A DNA stretch of 64,000 nt from Methanosphaera sp. WGK6 (GTDB lineage: Archaea; Methanobacteriota; Methanobacteria; Methanobacteriales; Methanobacteriaceae), in contig NZ_JRWK01000004.1 in assembly GCF_001729965.1 (NCBI RefSeq), positions 97,043 to 161,042 of the forward strand, given 5' to 3'. Positions within the stretch are counted from its first letter, which is position 1. Each line of letters begins with the position of its first letter. The notes under the pieces are model-generated. The model was not told the origin of the DNA. It saw only the letters and a list, made by a program, of their open reading frames with translations, and did no database searches. Below are positions 50,001-58,767 of the stretch, one piece after another. The translations under genes were made by a program, and so were the position numbers.

Positions 50001-50858
50001 GATGATAGTCTTGTAGATAGTGGTAAATTTGTATTCAAACTTAATGGTAAAACATTACGTGATGAAAATGATAATCCAATCTATGTAAATGTAGTAAATG
50101 GTGTAGCAACACTTGAAAACATTACACTTACAAGTGCATGGTCTAAAGAAGGAGCAACACTTACTGCAACATATGGTGGAAATGATAACTATGAAAGCAG
50201 TGTAGCTGAACCTGTAACAGTAACTGTTACAAAACGTACCGCAAAACTAGAACTAGAACCAGTGACAGTTAAAGCTGGAGAAACAGCAACATTAACAGTG
50301 AAAATAACAGATGATACAACTAATAACACAGTAAACTCAGGAAAAGTAGTATTTAAACTCAATGGTAAAACACTTAAAGATGCAGAAGGAAAAACAATCT
50401 ATGCAACAGTAGAAAATGGAATAGCAACAGTACAATACACTATCCCAGAAAACTACTCAGCAAAAGAATACACCTTAACTGCAGTATTTGCAGATAGTGC
50501 ATATGAAAAAGTAGAAAGTACTACAACACTTACTGTTACAAAACGTACAGCAAAACTAGAACTAGAACCAGTGACAGTTAAAGCTGGAGAAACAGCAACA
50601 TTAACAGTGAAAATAACAGATGATACAACCAATAACACAGTAAACTCAGGAAAAGTAGTATTTAAACTCAATGGTAAAACACTTAAAGATGCAGAAGGAA
50701 AAACAATCTATGCAACAGTAGAAAATGGAATAGCAACAGCACAATACACTATCCCAGAAAACTACTCAGCAAAAGAATACACCTTAACTGCAGTATTTGC
50801 AGATAAAAGTTATGAAAGAGTAGATACTACTACAACATTAACAGTAACAAAAGAATAA
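47082..50858 (+). CDS. Adhesin-like protein with beta-helix and Ig-like repeats
   Basis: The 1,258-residue protein begins with a signal peptide (MNKNIKKVFLLTTLVFLLVG, cleavage near ALSAAET), a Ser/Thr/Asn linker and a long right-handed beta-helix region (about 65-935) made of NNTI/ITGN rungs. At the C-terminus are three Ig-like units with FKLNGKTLRD or FKLNGKTLKD; the last two are near-identical tandem copies. The C-terminal type matches the partial gene at 2-697, not the module of the other adhesins. AAGGAAACG precedes the ATG. No anchor motif is seen at the end (LTVTKE). Confidence 0.87.
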   Translation: MNKNIKKVFLLTTLVFLLVGLSALSAAETTDDNTVSADTSIQTTSNTVDNTVSTNVDNTNTKSLKTSNSYSIDSSNYATYFNRSGFIGGIDDGDVIDITSDITPANGTTWTIDKAVTINGNGHTINLNTTSGSYYGNETGAAFIIVDTGSNTNITDITFYNSQIILNNTNHVTISDSEITVSNQRVGQGIGILSIREGSTFVTVENCVFTTTNNGGSSTLVLAGANYTNINNNTITGTGTVGNLVYLTTYNIHNISTNDIHANSHNNITNNVITGPSGSSISNGITITGHDNLIENNTISGSSQSMTTQWMSTTNTDVGDYSDRYYGNTYNNNIASGSVTVSQNSTVENNTISGKLTLQKNATASHNTAGSVTLNNNTILEENIVNGAVTVSSSNVLINRNNITGIITVTNNKNNVTVTNNIGSGIFVPETSTVTDINNSWSSSSSTDNSKSLKSDVEVIVISTSTFMDLFYSDDEGYYYLNQMYRNKIIKIGHLTEEYREYLRGASLTSYLSNCTIISEDPISNMGMKLQAQSHLVNTTIYYSEYSHVYSRCLLVTENSTIENCTIIFENNYGTAGRAIASLILFDRTGNNVYSNYPAGTIINSTIIVNMTTSNIDWSNGKSTPDMVPININFRNSSIINSTINITIEDTKEGDLYPSCYGISVKSDNNTITGNNIIINNVAGSGWLYGVYLNSSNNIVSNNNLTIKGTNYTNAIYFDSTDYSNNIISNNVLNLSVGTAGYGEGTTNENVGYGIVFTDRAYMGGTYTEGTGNVINNSVINNTIYGTGYSIYGIEQFGGDYTTIANNTILLNATTPTGIGVIGVKTNITGNTITVNGKDNNTYSTADYIKGQTTGIYTYRGNDNSITENTITSKNNAGIIIQENKNTIASYNTVKSLNNTYAAEIRGGSENNVTFNTLVAKELFGDNSVSDSGSNDVVINNSGLPKVNTTITITPVTGLIGDIVNLEATVKGQDDSLVDSGKFVFKLNGKTLRDENDNPIYVNVVNGVATLENITLTSAWSKEGATLTATYGGNDNYESSVAEPVTVTVTKRTAKLELEPVTVKAGETATLTVKITDDTTNNTVNSGKVVFKLNGKTLKDAEGKTIYATVENGIATVQYTIPENYSAKEYTLTAVFADSAYEKVESTTTLTVTKRTAKLELEPVTVKAGETATLTVKITDDTTNNTVNSGKVVFKLNGKTLKDAEGKTIYATVENGIATAQYTIPENYSAKEYTLTAVFADKSYERVDTTTTLTVTKE
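50241..50858 (+). repeat. 309-bp tandem duplication in the 47082 adhesin
   Basis: The unit starting GCAAAACTAGAACTAGAACC at 50241 recurs at 50550 and the second copy ends with the gene. Only a handful of differences are visible (ACT/ACC, GTA/GCA, and the last 40 bases), so the duplication is recent and in frame (103 residues). Confidence 0.85.
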
Positions 50859-50869
50859 AATTACCCAAA

Positions 50870-50904
50870 ATGGTTTAATATGAATCAAAATCATATAAAA
50901 CCAT
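50870..50904 (+). terminator. 14-bp hairpin after the 47082 adhesin
   Basis: ATGGTTTAATATGA (50870-50883) pairs with TCATATAAAACCAT (50891-50904) with one mismatch and a seven-base loop, 12 bases after the stop codon. No T-run follows directly, though a pyrimidine tract (CCTCCCTTTTATT) comes 10 bases later. A terminator or an mRNA-protecting stem-loop. Confidence 0.45.
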
Positions 50905-51008
50905 GAAAATCACCTCCCTTTTATTATATAGACTTATTTTTGAAAAAGAAATATTATTATATCATGTTTTACATATAATTATCTTAAATAATAAGGAGTT
51001 TTTATTAT

Positions 51009-51680
51009 ATGAAATTTTATGCAGTAAATGGAAGTCCACGTGGGAAAAATACTAGTGAACTTATAAGTAAAACAATAGATGGACTAAAAGATGAACTCGT
51101 AAAAAATGGTGTAGATACTAGTTCTATTGAAATTGAAGAAGTAGATTTATATAAGATTAATTTTAAAGGTTGTATGTCTTGTTTTAGTTGTAAATTGATT
51201 GATGGACCATTTTATGGAACATGTCCTATAAATGATGATCTTAAAGAATTACTTGAAGATATATGGAATGCTGATGGTCTAGTAATTGGAAGTCCTATAT
51301 ATTTTGGACATATTACTGGTGAAACGCAAAGTTTTATTGAAAGACTACTTTTCCCAAAAATGGTGTATGGTGGAGAAAATCTACTTAAAAAGAATATACC
51401 TACAGGATTAATTATTACTATGAATGTTCAAAAAGAAATGTCTGATGAACTATATGAAAATAGTTTTAAATTATTAGAAAATTATTTAAAAAATATTATT
51501 GGTGATGTTTATAGAACTACTGTTTATGATACATACCAATTTGATGATTATTCTAAGTATGAAAACTATCTATTTGATCCTGAAGCTAAGGCAAAACAAC
51601 ATGCTGAAGAATATCCTAAGGATTTAGAAGCTGCCTATGAAATGGGTCAAAAAATAGCAGTACATGTATTGAAACAATGA
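51009..51680 (+). CDS. Iron-sulfur-flavoprotein-like NADPH-dependent FMN reductase family protein
   Basis: The 223-residue flavodoxin-fold protein begins with the FMN phosphate loop NGSPRGKNTSEL (8-19), has the GSPIYFGHITGETQSFIER loop (about 97-115) and a cysteine cluster CMSCFSCK-x9-C (about 55-72) like the compact cluster of iron-sulfur flavoproteins, but with a longer gap before the fourth cysteine. Methanogens use such proteins for electron transfer or peroxide defence. AAGGAG lies upstream of the ATG. Single gene; substrate unknown. Confidence 0.8.
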   Translation: MKFYAVNGSPRGKNTSELISKTIDGLKDELVKNGVDTSSIEIEEVDLYKINFKGCMSCFSCKLIDGPFYGTCPINDDLKELLEDIWNADGLVIGSPIYFGHITGETQSFIERLLFPKMVYGGENLLKKNIPTGLIITMNVQKEMSDELYENSFKLLENYLKNIIGDVYRTTVYDTYQFDDYSKYENYLFDPEAKAKQHAEEYPKDLEAAYEMGQKIAVHVLKQ

Positions 51681-52012
51681 ACTATTTTATTTAGATTATA
51701 TTTAACCACCAATATTTCCTTTTTTTACTGGAAAATAAACAATTACATATACATGTAATATGTAATATTCTACAATTTTTTTATAATAAAAATTTAGAGT
51801 AATTAAAAAGAGTTTCCCTGTTGAGATAATATTTTTAAATTATAATATAGATATAGATGTTTATGGAAAAAAGAATTTTACTATTTTCTGGAATTTTGTA
51901 CTTTTTGGAGAGATAATTTTTTTTACTTCGTTATAGGTAAGTATACTGTAGTTAATATATGTTATATAATGTATCTGAGAGAAATATGTTAATTGTGATG
52001 GGTATATCTTCT
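51681..52012. other. Gene-free stretch with the second ACTTCGTTATAG copy
   Basis: AT-rich spacer between the flavoprotein and the decayed recombinase. It contains ACTTCGTTATAG at 51925-51936, identical to one arm of the inverted repeat at 13248-13273, 77 bases from the recombinase end. Nothing else recognisable. Confidence 0.4.
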
Positions 52013-52950
52013 TTAATTTCTTTTTCTTCTTTTTTTGGATATATTATCACATTTTATTGTTTTGATGTATGTTTCATGTACTATGTTTTTACTTAGTCCT
52101 TGTAGTGTATCTATGTATTCTGCTGCTAATCCTAAAGCACTTACATGATATTTTCTGAGTGTATGTGATCTGAAAAACCTGTATTTTCCTTTGAATCCCC
52201 AGTTATTTATTGTCATTGATTTTTTGGAAGGTTACTATTACTAAGGAGTTACTAAAATGAAATAATTTGTCTTCTATTTAGATTTTTTCTTGTTTTTAGA
52301 TATTTTACTATACATGTGCTTGCTTCATTTGAGCAAAATGTGTAATAGTATTTATCAATTTTAATTCTCTTTAACTATATTGTAGGTATTATATCATTTC
52401 TTTCTTCTAATTCATCAAGTGTTTCATTTAATGTTGTTTTTGTATGATATTCTTGTTTTGCTTTAATAAAATCATCCACAGTTAATGATAATGTTTCTGC
52501 TTTTGCAGTTCCACTGCTTGAGATAAAAAGAATTAATGCTTTAAATGATAAAGGAACCATTTCAAGAGCTCTTGAGATATGTTCATGATTAGGAAGATCT
52601 AAAATAATTTGTTTCATATATTTATCAAATTTAACATCATGTAGAGAGGGTAGTTCTATGTCAAAATGTAAATAAAAAGTTTTTAATTTAGAAAAATAAG
52701 TTTTAATAGTGTTTGGTGAAAGACTACTATCTAACATATAATTACGATAATCAAGTAAATGTTTCTTTATTCGCCTATTCTTTAGTAAGATATTATTTTC
52801 TTCATCAATGATTGCTTCATCAACCAATTTATCAATAGTCATGTCATGAAAAGAAGTATAATTTTCTATTGATGAACAATAACACTTAGCAGTACCTTGT
52901 TTAATATTACGTTCTCTACAAAATTGAATAAAAAGTTTATTATTATACAT
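52013..52950 (-). pseudogene. Tyrosine recombinase (integrase), degenerate
   Basis: Starting at MYNNKLFIQFCRE (ATG 52950), the first 191 residues have the SAM-like arm domain and the RALEMVPLSFKALILFIS SSGTAKAETLSL region, where the catalytic arginine of family members is replaced (GTAKAETLSL, expected GxRxxEL). A TAG follows PTI, after which the same frame runs on (KIDKYYYTFCSNEAS, YLKTRKNLNRR) to more stops. Two frameshifts later, the C-terminal catalytic block SHTLRKYHVSAL and LQGLS ... VHETYIK appear (52013-52216). Dead as it stands; a likely former mediator of the neighbouring hsdS rearrangements. Confidence 0.8.
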
Positions 52951-52990
52951 ACTAATAACTATGCATAATAAATAATACAATCTACTCAGT

Positions 52991-54262
52991 TTAACAAAAC
53001 ATATTTTGAAGAAGATACTTCTTAAAACTTCTAATTGAATTAATTTTTTCTTTCATTAGATTTATTTTTTTATTAATTAAATACAAATCATTTGCAATTG
53101 ATTTCTGTTCTTCATAATCTATTGGTAAATATAATTCTTTAGATAAAAATATACTATTAGTTATATTCATGGTATGTTTTGCACCAATTTGAACAATAGG
53201 ATGAAGATAATTGTAACAATTAACTGGAGATTCAAAATAATTTTCCAGAATATAACCTAATTCCACAGTAATAGGTTTAAAAACACCATATAATGGAGAT
53301 ACAATAACATTATTATCAATATGGCTTTGTTTAATAATACCTAACGGAAAATCCCCTGTAGGACTTTTAGTATAAACAATATCACCGATTTTAACTACAT
53401 TATAATTATCAGTATTATTTGCAGAAAAACTTCTACCTAAGTGTTGCACCTGATTAATTAAACCCTCCGTAACAGAAACTGAATAAACTTCTTCTTGACC
53501 CGTACTTTTTAATTTATGTTCTTTTAAAACTTTATTCAATTTAATTAATTTCCATCCATATTTAACTTTAAAATTTCGAGGACTTATATTTAAATTTTGA
53601 ATATAATGTTTTTTAAAATTAATTAAACATTCATTTTTCTTTTCCATTAAACTGATTTTTTTGTCTATTTGTGATAGGAATTTTGCTATTTTTTCTTGTT
53701 CTTCTTTTAAAGGAATTGTTATACGTATTTGTTGTAATTGTTTTTTGCTGATTCCTAATACAGAAATTCCATTAGCTTTTATTTTTATTTCTTTTTTTAC
53801 GGATTCATTTTGAAATAAATATCCATTAAAGAATGGTGAAACATTGTTTGTTTTATCTCTTAATAATAAAGTATGTAATCCACTTATGATTTTATTAGAT
53901 TGGATATTAGTTAATTCAATGGCTTTGCCTATATCATCATAATCTTCAGATGCATCAGCTATTATTAAATCACCATCTTTACAGTATTCAAATTTATTTA
54001 TTTTATTTTCAGGAACACTCTTGTTGATATAAGGTATTTTTTCTTTTTGAACATTTACTATACATGGAAATTTGGTATGTATATCACCATAATGTATATT
54101 TTGTACTTTTCCGTTATTTTTGTCTAATTTAGATCTTGAAAAAGAGTTCGTGGAATAGAAATCAAATTTATCTTTAATTAAAATAGTTTCCCATTCTCCT
54201 TCAAACTCTGGAAACCGTATTGATGGTTCATGTTTGTTCTGGTTATGAAGTAAAAATGTTAT
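52991..54262 (-). pseudogene. hsdS: Type I restriction specificity subunit (HsdS), start-less or silent copy
   Basis: The frame is open from 54262 to the stop at 52991, about 420 codons, the full length of an S subunit. Both target-recognition domains and both conserved spacer helices are present: RFPEFEGEWE near the N-terminus, EEQEKIAKFLSQIDKKISLM between domains, and DYEEQKSIANDLYLINKKIN at the end. There is no ATG, GTG or TTG with a ribosome site before the first domain; the first ATG (53647) is in the central spacer. No hsdM or hsdR is in the window. This is either a silent recombination cassette or a 5'-truncated remnant. Confidence 0.8.
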
Positions 54263-54374
54263 TTATAGTTATTTATCATGTATGTTAACATAATTATATA
54301 ATTTCAAAGTTATTTTCCTGTTTTTGAATTCGGTGGTTTTAATAATGTATTTTTTTTGTATGGTATTTTTGTAT

Positions 54375-54588
54375 GATGTGTGTGTAATTTGTAATTTTCT
54401 TGTGATTAATTTTTGAAATAAGTAATTATTGTACTTGTATTTTATATATTATTTGAGGATTGATTTTTATTTCAATTCTTATACAATAATTAGGATAATT
54501 AGAAAAGGGTATGTAACTGTATTGCTTATTTTTTTATTTCTAATTATGGTATTATTTAGTTAAAGTAATTAATATATGAGAGAATTTT
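54375..54588 (+). promoter_or_regulatory. Conserved leader of the first tandem adhesin
   Basis: About 210 bases before ATG 54589 match the 210 bases before ATG 58768 with long identical runs, for example ATTGATTTYTATTTCAATTC and AAGTAATTAATATATGAGAG. Such conservation upstream of a coding start suggests shared promoter and untranslated-leader control, or simply recent duplication. The remainder of 54263-54588 is AT-rich filler. Confidence 0.5.
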
Positions 54589-57500
54589 ATGAATAATAAA
54601 ATATATTCTGTGTTCTTATTTATTTTACTTGTATTGATTTGTGGATTGAATAGTGTATCTGCAGAAGATGCAAATACTACTGGTATTATAAGTGTTGATA
54701 CATTAGATGAGGGTTCACATAAAATCGTAAATTCGGATATGGGTAAAATAATGCAGAATACTTCATTTAAGGAAAAACAGGTAAATAGGACTTTGAAAAC
54801 TGATAATGTAGTTGTTAATTCGTATGATGAATTAGTAAATGAAATAAATAATGGATCAAGTGATACAATAGAATTGGTACAGGGCATATACAATGGAAGT
54901 AATAATATTAATATTGATAGGAATTTAACAATAAATGGGCAGGATGCAGTACTTACTGGAAATGGGACTATAACAATAGCTTCAACAGTTATTATGGGAA
55001 ATTTAACATTTAATCAGACTGGAATAATTGTAGAATCTACTGGGAATCTTACATTAGTTAACACGACACACAGTAATAATGTGGGATATGCTGGTGCAGT
55101 ATATAATCTGGGGTATCTTGCTGTAAATAATAGTGTATTTAATGAAAATAATGCATCAAGGGGTGGTGCAATAAATAATAGGGGTGCTATGGCTATTATA
55201 GAGAATAGTATGTTTACTAATAACACGGCAGTTTATGGTGGTGGTGGTGCAATAGACAACTACTTGGGATATATTAGTATAAATAATAATACTATTTCTA
55301 ATAGTGTAGCAACTTATGGTGGTGCAATATATAATCTGGGAAATGCTAGTATAAGTAATAATATAATTACTAATTGTACTGGAATATCTGGTGGTGGTGC
55401 AATTTATAACTATGAAAATGCTAATGTTAGTGTATTTAATAATATTATTGCTAATAATAGTGCAAGTAGTGGTGGAGGAATATGCAGTTATAGTAGGACT
55501 AGTAATTTTATAATTAATAATATATTTATTAATAACACAGTATCTCGTCGTGGTGGTGCAATAGACAATGATGGGTTGGTTAGTATTATAAGTGGTAATA
55601 CCTTCATTAATAATAATGGATCTAATGGTGGTGCAATAAATAATGAGTATGGTGCTAGGGATACTAGTATAATTAATAATACCTTCATTAATAATAATGG
55701 AGGTTATGGTGGTGCAATAAATAATGAGTATGGTGCTAGGGATACTAGTATAATTAATAATACCTTCATTAATAATAATGGATCTAATGGTGGTGCAATA
55801 AATAATGATTATAGGGCTGATAATACTAGTGTAATTAATAATACTTTCATTAATAACACAGCATATAATAATGGTGGAGTAATACAGAATGATGGAACTA
55901 TTATAGTTAATAATAATATACTAAATAGCAATTATATGAGTAATATGTCAAATGGTTTTGTAATAAATAATAATGGTAATATATCTATTACTAATAATTT
56001 ATTTATAAATAACACTGATAATACGAGGGATATGTTATTAAATAATCCAACTACTAATAATACAGTATTTATTAATAATAACACCTATATTGATAATTTA
56101 CTGGAGTCTACATTGATAACTAATCAAACATACACAATATACAGTAACAATAGAAATATAACTGTAAATATGGCTTTAAGAGATGTGTATAATGATACAA
56201 TACGAAATGGAACAATAACAGCATATTCTAATGGAAACCGTATAGGTATGGGTAATGTAGTGAATGGAACAGCAAATATAACACTAAACTTACAAAATAC
56301 TGGAAATGTAACTCTAGTATACACAACATTAAACAAAAACTATCAAAATACCACAATAATAATACCAGTAACTGTAATAAAAATAAATAGTACAATTACA
56401 ACCAATGTAATTAACAATACTGCTGGTAATGTAACAGTAACAGTCTTAGTAACTGACACTGAAACAGGTACTCCTATTAACAGAGGAACTGTAATTATAT
56501 ATGATGAAAATGGTACTACTATTGGTAAGGAATCTATATTTGATAACAATACTCCAATTATAACTACTATTACTGAAATTGGTGAGTACCTCATCAATGT
56601 AACCTATGAAGATAATTTAGATTATTATAGTAGCACTACACTAATTAACATAAATGTAACAGGACGTGAAAGCACAATAAGTACAACAGTAACCAATAAC
56701 ACAGCAGGAAATGTCACCCTAAATATAAATGTAGTAGATACAACAACACAAAACACCATAACAGAAGGTAACATAGTAATAAGAGATGCAAATGGAAATA
56801 TCCTATACAACAATAATCTAAATGAAAGTAGCAATGTATACCTAAAAGACATAACAACAATTGGCGAATACCCAATAGATGTAATATTTGAAGGAAATAC
56901 AAACCATAATTCAAGTAACACAAATACAAGTATAACAGTAACAGGAAGAGATGTAACCATAGACTTCAATATACAAAATAATATAATAGGAAATACCACA
57001 GTAAACATAACATTAACTGACACAACAACAGGCCAAACAATACCATATGCCCAAATAATAATAACATTACCAAATGGAACATCAATTAATAGAACAACAA
57101 ATGAAAATGGTACAGTAATTACAAGACTACCAATTCCACTTGGAAATAACAATATAACCATAACATACAATGGTAATAATATATACAATGCAACAAAAAC
57201 AACAGAAAATATACTTGTAAATAAAGTAAGTACAATAATAGTAGTAAATCCAGTAACTGGAGTTATTGGAGAAAAAATCATATTAACAGCACATGTAACA
57301 GATATTAAAGGTAATCCGTTAACTGGTGGTAATCTTGTATTTAAATTAAATGGTAAAACACTAAGAATTGATGGATCATTTAACAGTACACAAGCACCAC
57401 TAAAATTCAGTGTAGTAAATGGATCTGTAACATATACACTAAATGCTGATTTATACCTACGTAATGCTAAAAACTTATCAGCATCATACAGTGGAACTAG

Positions 57501-58215
57501 CAAGTATTCAGAAAACGTATCAGATATAACAATAGCACAAATTGCAAAAAGAAATGCAAATATCACAGTAACAACAGTAAACACCACAAAACAAGACACA
57601 AACATAACATTCACAGCAATACTAACGGATACTACAAGAAATAGACAAAATACTACAGCTATAAATGAGAATGGATATGTTCTATTTAAACTCAATGGTG
57701 TTTCACTAAAAGATAATAAGGGTAAAATAATCAGAGTAAAAGTAGAAAATAACACAGCACAATACACATACCACGTACCTGCTGGAATGACTAGTACTGA
57801 TGAATCAGGAAAACTTAAAGATTATATTGTAGAAGCAGTCTACCAAAATGATATATTCTACCCAGATACTAGAAATACCACAATATTCAATGTAGAAAAA
57901 TCAGACATAACAGTAAATATAAACAATGTACTAATAAATAACTCTACAAAAAGAATAACATCAATCACAGGAAATATCACAGACTATCATGGAAATCTAC
58001 TTATCGGAAACAACAGAATTTGTGTAAAAGTAAATGGAAAAACACTCAAGGATAACAATAACAATACACTATATTTCACAGTAACAAATGGAATCATAAA
58101 CATTAGAGGCATAACTACAAACATTAAATCATTTAATAATATAACTATTGTTACTGGTGAAACTAAATCATACAAAGCTGGACAAAACACAACTACAAAA
58201 ATAACAATAGTGTAA
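54589..58215 (+). CDS. Adhesin-like protein, tandem copy 1
   Basis: The 1,208-residue protein has a signal peptide (MNNKIYSVFLFILLVLICGL, NSVSAED cleavage), a linker, a beta-helix region with GGAINN/GGAIYN rungs (about 100-480), a bridging domain (RDVYNDTIRNGTITAYSN), three or four Ig-like units and the three-domain C-terminal module (FKLNGKTLRIDGSF, IAKRNANITV, VEKSDITVNI). It is a paralog of 58768-62823 with almost identical ends. GAGAG before the ATG is the only ribosome-site-like run. Exported and presumably wall-associated; no anchor seen. Confidence 0.86.
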   Translation: MNNKIYSVFLFILLVLICGLNSVSAEDANTTGIISVDTLDEGSHKIVNSDMGKIMQNTSFKEKQVNRTLKTDNVVVNSYDELVNEINNGSSDTIELVQGIYNGSNNINIDRNLTINGQDAVLTGNGTITIASTVIMGNLTFNQTGIIVESTGNLTLVNTTHSNNVGYAGAVYNLGYLAVNNSVFNENNASRGGAINNRGAMAIIENSMFTNNTAVYGGGGAIDNYLGYISINNNTISNSVATYGGAIYNLGNASISNNIITNCTGISGGGAIYNYENANVSVFNNIIANNSASSGGGICSYSRTSNFIINNIFINNTVSRRGGAIDNDGLVSIISGNTFINNNGSNGGAINNEYGARDTSIINNTFINNNGGYGGAINNEYGARDTSIINNTFINNNGSNGGAINNDYRADNTSVINNTFINNTAYNNGGVIQNDGTIIVNNNILNSNYMSNMSNGFVINNNGNISITNNLFINNTDNTRDMLLNNPTTNNTVFINNNTYIDNLLESTLITNQTYTIYSNNRNITVNMALRDVYNDTIRNGTITAYSNGNRIGMGNVVNGTANITLNLQNTGNVTLVYTTLNKNYQNTTIIIPVTVIKINSTITTNVINNTAGNVTVTVLVTDTETGTPINRGTVIIYDENGTTIGKESIFDNNTPIITTITEIGEYLINVTYEDNLDYYSSTTLININVTGRESTISTTVTNNTAGNVTLNINVVDTTTQNTITEGNIVIRDANGNILYNNNLNESSNVYLKDITTIGEYPIDVIFEGNTNHNSSNTNTSITVTGRDVTIDFNIQNNIIGNTTVNITLTDTTTGQTIPYAQIIITLPNGTSINRTTNENGTVITRLPIPLGNNNITITYNGNNIYNATKTTENILVNKVSTIIVVNPVTGVIGEKIILTAHVTDIKGNPLTGGNLVFKLNGKTLRIDGSFNSTQAPLKFSVVNGSVTYTLNADLYLRNAKNLSASYSGTSKYSENVSDITIAQIAKRNANITVTTVNTTKQDTNITFTAILTDTTRNRQNTTAINENGYVLFKLNGVSLKDNKGKIIRVKVENNTAQYTYHVPAGMTSTDESGKLKDYIVEAVYQNDIFYPDTRNTTIFNVEKSDITVNINNVLINNSTKRITSITGNITDYHGNLLIGNNRICVKVNGKTLKDNNNNTLYFTVTNGIINIRGITTNIKSFNNITIVTGETKSYKAGQNTTTKITIV
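55600..55842 (+). repeat. 81-bp tandem repeat in adhesin copy 1
   Basis: Units start at 55600, 55681 and 55762 (ACCTTCATTAATAATAATGG). Each encodes 27 residues, one beta-helix rung pair (NTFINNNGSNGGAINNEYGA). Units 1 and 2 are almost identical, so the helix length can change by whole rungs through slippage. Confidence 0.85.
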
Positions 58216-58767
58216 AAATAGGGGGAAATACTCATTTTTCTCTTCCTTTTTTATATTACTTATGAAAATCATCAAAATCCAATTATTTAGATAGTAATCT
58301 TTCATAAGAAACTAAAAAAAACTTATTTTTTTTTCTATTGATTAAAACTATATTTTTTTTGAATTTAAAGAGTAGAATAAACTCTTAATTAAATAATCAT
58401 ATCTTTGTTATTTCATCTAAGTTTACATTCAAAATAAAATTTGGAAATTCAAAGAAAAATGATTTAATAATAATCATGGATTAATATAATTAATTTGAAA
58501 ATAAGTATTTCAACAAAGTATTTTTTTTTGCATATAGAATTTTCATATAATCTGCATATAATTTGTAAATTTCATGTGATTAATTTTTGAAATAACTAGT
58601 TATTGTACCTGTAATTTATATATTATTTAAGGATTGATTTCTATTTCAATTCTTATACAATGATTAAGATAAATTGAAGAGAATATGTTAATATTTTGCT
58701 TATTTTTTTTCTATTTATTCTTGATGATAGTATTATTTTTAAAGTAATTAATATATGAGAGAATTTC
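58216..58767. promoter_or_regulatory. Spacer between the tandem adhesins with copied 3' and 5' regions
   Basis: The first 110 bases (AGGGGGAAATACTCATTTTT, pyrimidine tract, AGTAATCTTTCATAAGAAAC) are repeated after the second adhesin at 62828-62930, and 58560-58767 repeats the leader at 54375-54588. The GGGGAAA/TTTCTC stem with following T-run is a weak terminator candidate. No gene. Confidence 0.55.

Noticed and set aside
52360..52376. Pyrrolysine read-through of the TAG in the recombinase
   Set aside because: Further stops and two frameshifts follow, so read-through would not restore the enzyme.
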